From Synechococcus sp. HW_metabat.21 (lineage in GTDB: Bacteria; Cyanobacteriota; Cyanobacteriia; PCC-6307; Cyanobiaceae), in contig JAAZUZ010000059.1 in NCBI GenBank assembly GCA_018623875.1, forward strand, positions 1-9,341: a stretch of 9,341 bases of DNA. The letters are read 5' to 3'. The translations under genes were made by a program, and so were the position numbers. Below are positions 1 to 6,755 of the stretch, one piece after another; the stretch's first letter is position 1; every line of letters begins with the position of its first letter. The notes below the pieces were generated by a model. The model saw nothing but the letters and a program-made list of their open reading frames with translations, searched no databases and was not told the DNA's origin.

Positions 1-182
1 GCAGCCGCGACCACTCGCAGTTGATTGAGCGAACGGGAGATCACCTCACCCCCGCCAGCGCCGGTCTACGCCAAAACCTGCTGGGGGGGTGGGCCGATGA
101 TCCAGCCCGGCAGAGGGAAGTGGATCAATTGGCCGATCAACTGCTGCAGTGGTGGAAGCCCCTAGATCAGACCCGCAACTGA
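1..182 (+). CDS. C-terminal fragment, possible DUF1350-type alpha/beta hydrolase
   Basis: An open frame enters from the left edge (codons begin at base 3) and ends with TGA at 180-182, giving the last 59 residues of a protein. It contains a GDHLTPAS segment (about residues 13-20), then a Leu/Arg-rich helix with GGWADDPARQRE, and ends in QWWKPLDQTRN. From memory, a G-D/N-H-L-T-P segment followed by an amphipathic C-terminal helix resembles the end of the DUF1350 family, alpha/beta-hydrolase-like proteins of unknown function found in cyanobacteria and plants. This is a tentative family guess; the catalytic part lies outside the window. The tail overlaps the 3' end of acs on the opposite strand by 16 bp. 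That the frame is a real gene is likely, because it is open from the edge and its composition looks protein-like. Confidence 0.5.
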   Translation, partial: SRDHSQLIERTGDHLTPASAGLRQNLLGGWADDPARQREVDQLADQLLQWWKPLDQTRN

Positions 183-2137
183 TCGAGGACGGAGCGATCC
201 TCAAGGGTTGAGGTGTCGCCGCTGACCTCCTGACCGGCGGCCAAGGAACGAAGGATGCGGCGCATGATCTTGCCGCTGCGGGTCTTGGGTAGAGCGTCGC
301 TGAACTTGATCACATCCGGCCTGGCGATCGGACCGATCTCCTTGCCTACATGGCTGCGCAGCTCTGCGATCAAGGCGTCATCACCGCTACGACCGGCCTC
401 AAGGGTGACGAAGGCCACGACGCCCTCGCCCTTGAGATCGTCCGGGCGGCCCACCACTGCGGATTCCGCCACGGCGGGGTGGCTCACCAGGGCGCTTTCA
501 ATTTCCATTGTCCCGAGACGGTGGCCACTGACGTTGATCACGTCGTCCACGCGGCCCATCACCCAGAAGTAGCCATCGGCATCGCGGCGGGCGCCGTCAC
601 CAGCGAAATAGATGTGGGAGCCATCGGCCGGGCGAATCTCCTCCCAATAGCTCATGCGGAAGCGGTCCGGATCGCCGTGGACCGTACGCATCATTCCCGG
701 CCAGGGACGGCGGACGGCGAGGTAACCCCCTTGATCGGCGCCTTGGGAGTTGCCGTCATGGTCGACGATGTCGGCCTGAATTCCGGGCAGGGGCAGGGTC
801 GCAGAACCCGGCTTCGTCGGGGTTGCTCCCGGCAGAGGGCTGATCATCACCCCACCGGTTTCCGTCTGCCACCAGGTGTCGACGATCGGGCAGCGACCAC
901 CGCCGATGACATCGCGGTACCAGATCCAGGCCTCCGGGTTGATCGGCTCACCCACGGTTCCCAAGATCCTCAGGGAGCTCATGTCGTACTGATCAGGCAC
1001 CTCACGGCCGCTCTTCATGAAGGCGCGAATCGCCGTCGGCGCGGTGTAGAAGATCGTGCAGCGGTGTTTCTGGATCAACTCCCAGAAGGCACCCGGATTG
1101 CTGGGGCGAGGTGCACCCTCATACATCACCGTCGTCGCCCCGTTGGAGAGGGGGCCATAGACGATGTAACTGTGTCCGGTGATCCAGCCCACATCCGCCG
1201 TACACCAGTGCACGTCGTCTTCGCGGATGTCGAAGATCCACTGGAAGGTCAGGTGGGCCCAGAGGTTGTAACCGGCGGTGGTGTGCACGACACCCTTCGG
1301 TTTGCCCGTGGAGCCCGAGGTGTAGAGGACGAAAAGACGGTCTTCGCTCTCCATCGGCTCAGCCGCGCAGTCGCTGCTCTGGCCGGCTACGAGCTCATGC
1401 CACCAGTGGTCACGGCCGGACTCCATCGCACAACCGGAGTCGATGCGCTGGACCACCAAAACATGCTCGACACTTGGGGCGCCGCCTTTGGCCGCTAGCG
1501 CCTCGTCAACGGCAGGCTTTAGGGGAACGGGTTTGTCCTTGCGGAAACCGCCATCGGCGGTGATGACCGCTTTGGCCTCCCCATCGATCAGCCGGTCGCG
1601 CAGGGCATCGGCAGAGAAGCCACCGAAGACGACGGAATGGGGGGCACCAATGCGGGCACAGGCCAGCATCGCAATGGCCGCCTCGGGCACCATCGGCATG
1701 TAAAGGGCGACGAGGTCGCCTTTGCCGATGCCGAGGGCCTTGAGGGCATTGGCGGCTTTGCAGACTTCCGCATGCAATTCGCGGTAGCTGAAGCGGCGCA
1801 CATCACCTGGTTCGCCCTCCCAGATCAGGGCCGTCTTCTCTGCCCGAGGGCCGCTGAGATGGCGGTCCAAACAGTTGTAAGAGAGGTTGGTTTGGCCCCC
1901 CTCAAACCAGCGAGCGAAGGGGGGATTGCTCCAATCGAGGACCGTCTCAAACGGCTTGAACCAATGCAGCTCCTGGCGTGCCGCCTCACCCCAGAAGGCA
2001 TCGGGATCGGCCTCCGCACGGGCCGCCAGGTCGCGATAGGCCTGCAGGGAGCCGATCCGAGCCGCCGCGGAAAGCGCTGCCGGTGGATCAAACACCCGCG
2101 CCTCATTCAGCACCGATTCGATCCCGGTCTCGGACAT
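167..2137 (-). CDS. acs: Acetyl-CoA synthetase (AMP-forming)
   Basis: This enzyme converts acetate, ATP and CoA to acetyl-CoA through acetyl-AMP in the cytoplasm, so it scavenges acetate. The 656-residue protein has the full family length. It shows the N-terminal Acs cap (about 1-100), the P-loop YTSGSTGKPKG (about 272-282), the acyl-pocket segment DTWWQTETGG (about 420-429), the hinge and A8 region GRVDDVINVSGHRLG (about 528-542), and the C-terminal PKTRSGKIMRR (about 617-627). The Lys of SGK (about 623) is the catalytic lysine that is acetylated to switch off Acs in other bacteria. The frame stays open to an ATG at 2164, but the ATG at 2137 (protein starting MSETGIESVL) fits the family start better; neither has a clear Shine-Dalgarno sequence. 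It is transcribed away from the HAD gene, and its 3' end overlaps the left-edge gene. Propionyl-CoA synthetase is a less likely alternative given the two tryptophans in the acyl pocket. Confidence 0.95.
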   Translation of the reverse strand: MSETGIESVLNEARVFDPPAALSAAARIGSLQAYRDLAARAEADPDAFWGEAARQELHWFKPFETVLDWSNPPFARWFEGGQTNLSYNCLDRHLSGPRAEKTALIWEGEPGDVRRFSYRELHAEVCKAANALKALGIGKGDLVALYMPMVPEAAIAMLACARIGAPHSVVFGGFSADALRDRLIDGEAKAVITADGGFRKDKPVPLKPAVDEALAAKGGAPSVEHVLVVQRIDSGCAMESGRDHWWHELVAGQSSDCAAEPMESEDRLFVLYTSGSTGKPKGVVHTTAGYNLWAHLTFQWIFDIREDDVHWCTADVGWITGHSYIVYGPLSNGATTVMYEGAPRPSNPGAFWELIQKHRCTIFYTAPTAIRAFMKSGREVPDQYDMSSLRILGTVGEPINPEAWIWYRDVIGGGRCPIVDTWWQTETGGVMISPLPGATPTKPGSATLPLPGIQADIVDHDGNSQGADQGGYLAVRRPWPGMMRTVHGDPDRFRMSYWEEIRPADGSHIYFAGDGARRDADGYFWVMGRVDDVINVSGHRLGTMEIESALVSHPAVAESAVVGRPDDLKGEGVVAFVTLEAGRSGDDALIAELRSHVGKEIGPIARPDVIKFSDALPKTRSGKIMRRILRSLAAGQEVSGDTSTLEDRSVLDQLRV

Positions 2138-2227
2138 GGGCCAGCGACAACGCAATGGGGCCATTCAAGCGAGGAAAAACCCCGCGCTGAAGGGCTGTAA
2201 CGCTGTTGCAGGGTTCAGGATGGAGAC
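2138..2227. promoter_or_regulatory. Divergent intergenic region between acs and HAD gene
   Basis: These 90 bp separate two divergent genes and so should carry both promoters. On the plus strand, TGTAAC at 2196-2201 matches four of six -10 consensus bases, but there is no good -35 box at the usual distance. AGGA at 2217-2220 sits 7 nt before the HAD ATG and is a plausible ribosome site. A short dyad, AATGG-GG-CCATT (2154-2165), lies 17-28 bases before the acs ATG and includes the alternative upstream ATG. I see no known operator. The region must be regulatory by position; the individual boxes are weak. Confidence 0.4.
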
Positions 2228-2902
2228 ATGGCTCATCCCGCCGCCTGCCTGTTCGACCTCGATGGGCTGCTGCTCGACACCGAACCCCTGCATGCCCAGG
2301 CCTGGCAGCGGGCGGCCCAGCACTTCGGTCGAGAGCTGACGGATGGGGAGCTCATGCAATTGCGAGGGCGCCGGCGGCTGGACTGCGCCGATCAGGTGCG
2401 TCTCTGGATTCGTGCTGGCGGCCTCGAGGTCCCCAGCCCGGAGGGCTTGCTGGCGATCCGCCAACCCATCGCCGAGGCACTCCTAATCCAGGCCCAACCC
2501 ATGGCCGGAGCCCAAGCCCTCATTCAACGCTGCCTCGAGCTGGATTTACCGATGGCTCTCGCCACCAGCAGCTCCCGGGAGGCGGTGCAGCTCAAAGCCA
2601 GACCGCACCCCTGGCTGGAGGCCATTCAAGAACGGGTCCATGGCGACGATCCCGAACTCAAACGCGGCAAGCCCCATCCGGATGTCTTTCAGCTCGCCGC
2701 TCAGCGCTTGGGGGTGAACTGCGCTGACAGCTGGGCCTTTGAAGACTCCCCCGCCGGAGCCGAGGCCGCCTTGGCGGCGGGCTGCCGCGTCCTTGTTGTG
2801 CCGGCCCCAGGGGCCGACCGCCAGCTCTACCCGAGAGAGGGTCTGCAGATGCTGACCTCCCTCGTCGATGTGCTGCCGTTACTCAACGGCACGCCTCAGT
2901 AG
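2228..2902 (+). CDS. HAD-superfamily hydrolase (subfamily IA, beta-phosphoglucomutase-like)
   Basis: This is a 224-residue cytoplasmic HAD enzyme, the usual length for subfamily IA. All four catalytic motifs are present: motif I FDLDGLLLDTE with nucleophile Asp10 and acid/base Asp12; motif II ATSSS at about 112-116; motif III Lys148 in GKPHPD; and motif IV FEDSPAG with Glu172 and Asp173, which hold Mg2+. An alpha-helical cap is inserted after motif I (about 18-85) and has an LRGRRRLD segment like the cap of beta-phosphoglucomutase and sugar-phosphate phosphatases. It probably hydrolyses or transfers a phosphate on a small sugar phosphate; the substrate cannot be read from the sequence. The ATG at 2228 is preceded by AGGA with a 7-nt spacer. 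The TAG stop overlaps the end of sds by 7 bp on the opposite strand. Confidence 0.9.
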   Translation: MAHPAACLFDLDGLLLDTEPLHAQAWQRAAQHFGRELTDGELMQLRGRRRLDCADQVRLWIRAGGLEVPSPEGLLAIRQPIAEALLIQAQPMAGAQALIQRCLELDLPMALATSSSREAVQLKARPHPWLEAIQERVHGDDPELKRGKPHPDVFQLAAQRLGVNCADSWAFEDSPAGAEAALAAGCRVLVVPAPGADRQLYPREGLQMLTSLVDVLPLLNGTPQ

Positions 2903-3867
2903 AGGCGGCTCAGAACGAACTCGGGCAGCTCCAACAGAGCCGTGCGGCAGTCCGACGGAGGCAGGAAACTCAGGGCCTCGTAAGCCTCATTGGCGAAGGT
3001 CTCCGCCAGGGTGCGGGAACGCTGGATCGCATTGCTGCTGCGAACCAGCTCAAGGGCTTGCTCCAGATCGCCCTCTTGGTTGAACTCGCGCTCGATCAGA
3101 CCCGCGAGCGCAGGGCGCTCCTCAAGGGCATAGAGCGCCGGTGCCGTGAGGTAGCCGCTGGCCAGGTCGCTGGCGGCAGGCTTACCGAGCTGTTGGTCAC
3201 TGCCGGTGAAATCGAGGATGTCATCGACCACCTGGAAGGCCAAGCCGAGCTGGCGGCCAAAGCGGTAGAGGTCATCCAGCTGAGATTCAGGCAGACCACT
3301 CAGGACCCCTGCAGCACGGGCACTGTTGGCAATCAGCGAGGCGGTCTTGCAGTAACTCTTCTCGAGGTAGGTCTCGAAGCTCTGGCCTGTGTCGTAGCGG
3401 TAGAGGCCTTGCTTCACTTCTCCATCAGCGAGATCCATGATCACGCGGGACAGCAGCTTGACCACCTCAAGGTTGTCCAGGTTGGCAAGGTGCCAACTGG
3501 CCTGGGCAAAGAGGAAGTCACCGGCCAAAACCGCGACGCGGTGGTTGAAGCGGCTGTGGACCGTGTCCACCCCACGGCGCGTAGAAGCCTCATCGACGAC
3601 GTCGTCGTGGACGAGCGAGGCGGTATGGATCATCTCGGTGATTTCAGCCAGGCGCCGGTGACGGCTGGTGAGCTCACCATCGGGCGCAAGGGCCCGTGAA
3701 ATCAGAAGAACAATGCCGGGGCGCAGGCGCTTTCCTCCGGCGCTGAAGAGATGCTCTGCAGCGGCCTGAAGAATCGGGTGTCCAGCACCAATCAGACTGC
3801 GGAGATCACTCAGCAGAGCCTCGAGATCGGACTCGACGGGCTGTAGCAGCTCTGCAACGGTGGCCAT
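2896..3867 (-). CDS. sds: Long-chain all-trans polyprenyl (solanesyl) diphosphate synthase
   Basis: This trans-prenyltransferase elongates allylic diphosphates with isopentenyl diphosphate; in cyanobacteria the C45 product becomes the plastoquinone side chain. The 323-residue protein has the full family length. It carries GGKRLRP (about 44-50, IPP binding), the first Asp-rich motif HDDVVDEASTRRG with Asp88, Asp89 and Asp92, KTASL (about 174-178), the second Asp-rich motif DDILD (215-219), and GKPAASDL (228-235). The residues 5 and 4 positions before the first Asp-rich motif are Ala83 and Ser84. Small residues there are known to allow long chains, which argues against a C15 or C20 synthase. 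The exact chain length is inference. It is the last gene of the minus-strand block, 50 bp after murI. The ATG has only a G-rich stretch (GGGGG) as a weak ribosome site. Confidence 0.92.
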   Translation of the reverse strand: MATVAELLQPVESDLEALLSDLRSLIGAGHPILQAAAEHLFSAGGKRLRPGIVLLISRALAPDGELTSRHRRLAEITEMIHTASLVHDDVVDEASTRRGVDTVHSRFNHRVAVLAGDFLFAQASWHLANLDNLEVVKLLSRVIMDLADGEVKQGLYRYDTGQSFETYLEKSYCKTASLIANSARAAGVLSGLPESQLDDLYRFGRQLGLAFQVVDDILDFTGSDQQLGKPAASDLASGYLTAPALYALEERPALAGLIEREFNQEGDLEQALELVRSSNAIQRSRTLAETFANEAYEALSFLPPSDCRTALLELPEFVLSRLY

Positions 3868-3873
3868 GACCCC

Positions 3874-3916
3874 CAGCGGTGGCGTGATCCTAGAAGGCCC
3901 CAGCCTCCGACCGCTG
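3874..3916 (-). repeat. Inverted repeat in the murI-sds spacer
   Basis: CAGCGGT at 3874-3880 and ACCGCTG at 3910-3916 are perfect 7-bp complements separated by 29 bases. In the minus-strand transcript they would form a stem starting 1 nt after the murI stop and ending 6 nt before the sds ATG. The loop holds a smaller hairpin (GGC-TGGG-GCC). No T-run follows, so it is not a classical intrinsic terminator. It could attenuate, stabilise mRNA or mask the sds ribosome site, or it could be chance in GC-rich DNA. Confidence 0.3.
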
Positions 3917-3917
3917 C

Positions 3918-4766
3918 CTACGCGGGGTGGAGATCGAGGGATTGGTCGGGATGCTGCCGCCAGATCAGGGCCTGACTGGAGCTGCTTACGCCCACTAGCC
4001 GTGAGAGGGCCCGGTTGAAAGCCGAGGGATTGGCCGTTGTGGCAAAGCGGTAGCGGGCACCTGACTCCAGCGCCCCGCTTTCAGCAGGGGCTAGTAGCCC
4101 CTCCCGGGCCAGGACATCGGCAAGGTGTCGGGCCACGGCCGGAGCTGGATCCACGACCGCCATCGTTGGACCCACCAACCGGCGAATGGACTCGATCACG
4201 AAGGGATAGTGGGTGCAACCCAAGACAACCGTGTCAGCTCCAGCGGCCAACATGGGCTCGAGATATCCCCTCAACCTGGCGTCGCAGTCCGGTCCCTCCA
4301 ACTCACCCTGCTCCACCAGGTCCGCCAGGCCGACACAGACCTGCTCCACCACCTGAACGGCCGTGGCATAACGACCGACCGTGGCTCGATACAGCTGACC
4401 TTGAAAGGTGGCTGGAGTGGCCATCACCCCCACAACCCCGCTGCGGGTGAGCTGCACCGCCGGCTTCACCGCTGGCTCCAAACCAAGAATGGGAAGGTTC
4501 GAGAAGCGCTGACGGAGCGGTTCCAGCGCGACAGCGGACGCGGTGTTGCAGGCCACCACAATCGCCTTGCAGCCTTCGGCAACCAGATACTCCGCAATCG
4601 CCAGGCTGTTGGCCTGAATCTCGGCCGATGAGCGATGGCCATAGGGCACATGGGCTTGATCGGCCACATAAAGCAGCGGCTCCGACGGCAGTGCATGGAC
4701 CACCTGGCGCCAGATGCTCAAACCACCAACGCCGGAATCAAAGAGACCGATGGGGGCCCCACTCAT
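3918..4766 (-). CDS. murI: Glutamate racemase
   Basis: This enzyme interconverts L- and D-glutamate without a cofactor and supplies the D-Glu of the peptidoglycan stem peptide. The 282-residue protein contains the N-terminal GLFDSGVGGLS (7-17, with Asp10 and Ser11), PYGHRS (41-46), the first catalytic Cys73 in VVACNTAS, EPAVKPA (97-103), and the second catalytic Cys184 in LGCTHYP. Both catalytic cysteines and the full length suggest an active enzyme. The frame is open far upstream, to 5396, but the added part is an out-of-frame reading of the amidase gene. The ATG at 4766 gives the standard family N-terminus MSGAPIGLFDSG. This ATG overlaps the amidase stop as ATGA (4763-4766), so translation is probably coupled. 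Only a weak GGTGG (4774-4778) precedes it. Confidence 0.95.
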   Translation of the reverse strand: MSGAPIGLFDSGVGGLSIWRQVVHALPSEPLLYVADQAHVPYGHRSSAEIQANSLAIAEYLVAEGCKAIVVACNTASAVALEPLRQRFSNLPILGLEPAVKPAVQLTRSGVVGVMATPATFQGQLYRATVGRYATAVQVVEQVCVGLADLVEQGELEGPDCDARLRGYLEPMLAAGADTVVLGCTHYPFVIESIRRLVGPTMAVVDPAPAVARHLADVLAREGLLAPAESGALESGARYRFATTANPSAFNRALSRLVGVSSSSQALIWRQHPDQSLDLHPA

Positions 4767-5878
4767 GGGTAAGCCACCAGGTAATTCAGGATGCCCATAC
4801 CGATAGCAACGGCCAGCCGCCGGCGGAAGCCGGCATCGGCTAGGCGAGGGGCATCCAGTTGCCCGGTAACGAAGCCAAGCTCCACCAGAGCTGCCGGCAT
4901 CACCGTGCGGCGAATCACAAAGAAGCGGCCGGAACGTGCACCTCGATCCGGGGTTCCAGGGGACGCCGCTAAGAGCTGGTTCTGGATGGATTGAGCCAGG
5001 CTTGAAGAACGGCCGCCCTGGAAATAGAAGGTCTCCACACCATTCACATCCGGGCGATCCATGCTCAGGGCATTGGCATGGATGCTTACAAAGAGATCCG
5101 CGCGGTTGTTGTTGGCCAACGCCACCCGCGGGGGCAAGTCCACATCGAGCTCGGACGAGCGCGTGAGCAGGACCCGCACCCCCTTCCTTTGAAGAATTTG
5201 AGCCACCTGCAAACTCACATCGAGAACCACATCGGTCTCGCGCAGGTTGTTGATCCCGATAGCCCCTGGATCCGGGCCACCGTGACCGGGATCGAGCACC
5301 ACCGTGTAGCGCCCTTTGGGAACCGACGGAAGATCCGCCAGTTTTGGAATGGGACCGCGCGGCAGCTGGAGCGCTGGTGGAGGAAGGGCGCGCCAACTGG
5401 GACCTTGGGGGCGCTCAAGACGGCCCTCACCGATGGCACGCAGCCCGCGAACACTGGGTCCAAAGTCCATGGACCAGCGGTCGACGTCGGTGCCCACCAA
5501 CTTGATCTGACGGGGGTCCAGCCGGGTGCCGGGCTTGAACTCGATCACCAAGCGGGTGGCGTTGTCGGTGGGCCGACCAATGCGGACCTCACGGATCGCA
5601 CCATTGCCGGCCAGGGTTCTCGAGCGCTGAGGGGCCCCGGGCAGATCCACCCAGATGCGGGGCCCCATCCCAGAGCCGCCCTCCTCAAAAAAGGCCTGCA
5701 GCCGCGTGGCCGGTGGCGTCCGTAACTCGAGAACCCCATCGCGACTGATCGCCCAGGCCGAGAGGGCACTCCACGCTCGAGCTGGCAGCGCCGAGAGGAG
5801 CGTCACACTGGGAAGAAGCAGGGCGAGCCCCAGACGCGACAGGCGTCTGATGGGGGGCTGCAGCGTCAGCGGCGACAC
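4763..5878 (-). CDS. N-acetylmuramoyl-L-alanine amidase with AMIN domain (AmiC-like)
   Basis: This is a zinc amidase that cuts the bond between N-acetylmuramic acid and L-Ala in peptidoglycan, acting in the periplasm during cell separation and wall turnover. The 371-residue protein begins with a signal peptide: Arg11, Arg12 and Arg15, then the hydrophobic stretch LGLALLLPSVTLLSAL (16-31), and probable cleavage near 35-38 (PARAWSA). An AMIN-type beta domain that should bind wall or envelope follows (about 38-140), then a Pro-rich linker (about 155-188), then the Amidase_3 domain (about 190-371). Zn ligands His199 (DPGHGG), Glu214 (LRETD) and His267 (SIHAN) and catalytic Glu333 (VELGF) are all present. 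GTG at 5878 is chosen because it starts the signal peptide and has AAGG 8 nt upstream; the open frame beyond it, to 6025, runs into the nitrilase gene. The gene overlaps the murI start by 4 bp. Confidence 0.92.
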   Translation of the reverse strand: MSPLTLQPPIRRLSRLGLALLLPSVTLLSALPARAWSALSAWAISRDGVLELRTPPATRLQAFFEEGGSGMGPRIWVDLPGAPQRSRTLAGNGAIREVRIGRPTDNATRLVIEFKPGTRLDPRQIKLVGTDVDRWSMDFGPSVRGLRAIGEGRLERPQGPSWRALPPPALQLPRGPIPKLADLPSVPKGRYTVVLDPGHGGPDPGAIGINNLRETDVVLDVSLQVAQILQRKGVRVLLTRSSELDVDLPPRVALANNNRADLFVSIHANALSMDRPDVNGVETFYFQGGRSSSLAQSIQNQLLAASPGTPDRGARSGRFFVIRRTVMPAALVELGFVTGQLDAPRLADAGFRRRLAVAIGMGILNYLVAYP

Positions 5879-5886
5879 AGATCTCG

Positions 5887-5890
5887 CCTT
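5887..5890 (-). promoter_or_regulatory. Ribosome binding site deciding the amidase GTG start
   Basis: The minus strand reads TCTAAGGCGAGATCTGTG. AAGG lies 8 nt before the GTG at 5878 and overlaps the TAA stop of the upstream Nit-like gene. It supports the GTG as the true start and suggests that ribosomes finishing the upstream gene feed directly into this one. Confidence 0.55.
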
Positions 5891-6707
5891 AGAACAGGGC
5901 GGGTTTGCGGTGCTGAAGGCTGGGCATCTGGGCCTGGATCCGCTGACGGTGACCCACATCAATCGGAGCAACCGCTTGACCGACGGAGGTGCCGGCGTCG
6001 GAGAGGACGGTGCCCCAGGGATCAATCACCAGGGCATGGCCATGGGTCTGGCGGCGGGGTCCGTGCTGGCCGGTCTGGGCAGGTGCGACCACATAGGCCG
6101 TGTTCTCAATCGCCCGTGCCTGCAGCAGAACGTTCCAGTGGTCCTTGCCGGTAAAGGCGGTGAAGGCAGCGGGAATAAAGAGCAAATCCGCACCCTCAGC
6201 GGCCAAGTGCCGGTAGAGCTCCGGGAAGCGAACGTCGTAGCAAATCGAGAGGCCGACGCGGCAGAGCCCTGGGACATCAACCACTGGAGGCAAGCTGGCT
6301 CCGGGCTGGACGGTTGCCGACTCCTGGTAGGTGTTGCCGTCGGGAAGATCGACGTCGAAGAGATGAATCTTGTCGTAGGTCGCCAGGATTTGACCGTCCT
6401 TACCCACAAGCTCGGCACGGTTGCTGGTCAGCCCCGCACCGGCGGGAACCGGGTAGCCACCGCCCATCAGGGCCACCTGATAGCGGCGGGCCATGGTGAC
6501 CAAGAAGCGCTGAGCCTGTTCCGCAATCTGTGCGGCCTGCTCGAGACGTTGGCTGTCTTCGCCCATGAAGGCGAAGTTCTCGGGCAAGCCCACCAGCTCC
6601 GCACCGCGGCGAACAGCCAACTCGATCTGCTCTTCGGCAGCGGTGAAGTTGGCGGAGAGATCAGCGCTGCTGTTGAGCTGAATTGCCGAAGCCAGAAAGC
6701 TTGTCAA
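5889..6707 (-). CDS. Carbon-nitrogen hydrolase (nitrilase superfamily, Nit1-like)
   Basis: This 272-residue cytoplasmic hydrolase has the complete Glu-Lys-Cys triad: Glu43 in GLPENFAFMG, Lys113 in TYDKIHLFDVD, and nucleophile Cys156 in GLSICYDVRFPELYR. The HLFDVDLPDGNTYQES and SICYDVRFPELYR segments are closest, from memory, to the Nit1/NitFhit branch. Members of that branch remove deaminated glutathione, a faulty by-product of transaminases, so metabolite repair is the best guess. An omega-amidase-like or other amide substrate is possible. The start is unusual: between the in-frame comB stop and the conserved N-terminus the frame has no ATG or GTG, so TTG at 6707 (first residues MTSFLASAIQ) is the only standard option, and it has no clear ribosome site. 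It lies 48 bp after comB and 10 bp before the amidase. Confidence 0.88.
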   Translation of the reverse strand: MTSFLASAIQLNSSADLSANFTAAEEQIELAVRRGAELVGLPENFAFMGEDSQRLEQAAQIAEQAQRFLVTMARRYQVALMGGGYPVPAGAGLTSNRAELVGKDGQILATYDKIHLFDVDLPDGNTYQESATVQPGASLPPVVDVPGLCRVGLSICYDVRFPELYRHLAAEGADLLFIPAAFTAFTGKDHWNVLLQARAIENTAYVVAPAQTGQHGPRRQTHGHALVIDPWGTVLSDAGTSVGQAVAPIDVGHRQRIQAQMPSLQHRKPALF

Positions 6708-6727
6708 CGCTGGAGTTTTGCCGCCAG

Positions 6728-6746
6728 GGCCACTGTAAGGGTGGCC
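6728..6746 (-). repeat. Small hairpin in the comB-nitrilase spacer
   Basis: GGCCAC (6728-6733) and GTGGCC (6741-6746) form a perfect 6-bp, GC-rich stem with a 7-base loop. It lies 9 nt after the comB stop and 20 nt before the TTG start. No U-run follows in the minus-strand transcript (GGCGGCAAAACTCC comes next), so it is not a standard terminator. It could be an mRNA processing or stabilising element that sets the ratio of comB to the downstream genes. Confidence 0.35.
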
Positions 6747-6755
6747 GCAATGGGA

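Noticed and set aside
321..332. GGCGATCGG resembling the cyanobacterial HIP1 octamer GCGATCGC
   Set aside because: It is imperfect and inside acs; I saw no perfect HIP1 copy and no enrichment in the window.
350..1498. A 382-codon open frame on the plus strand antisense to acs, plus others at 1637-2200 and 255-572
   Set aside because: They lie wholly or largely opposite acs, have no recognisable motif, and are expected from the third-position G/C bias of the real gene.
4767..5396. A 210-residue N-terminal extension of murI
   Set aside because: It is an out-of-frame reading of the amidase gene, rich in Ser, Arg, Gly and Pro; MurI proteins start at MSGAPIGLFDSG.
5879..6025. A 49-residue N-terminal extension of the amidase
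   Set aside because: It overlaps the Nit1-like gene and would bury the signal peptide; GTG 5878 has a good ribosome site.
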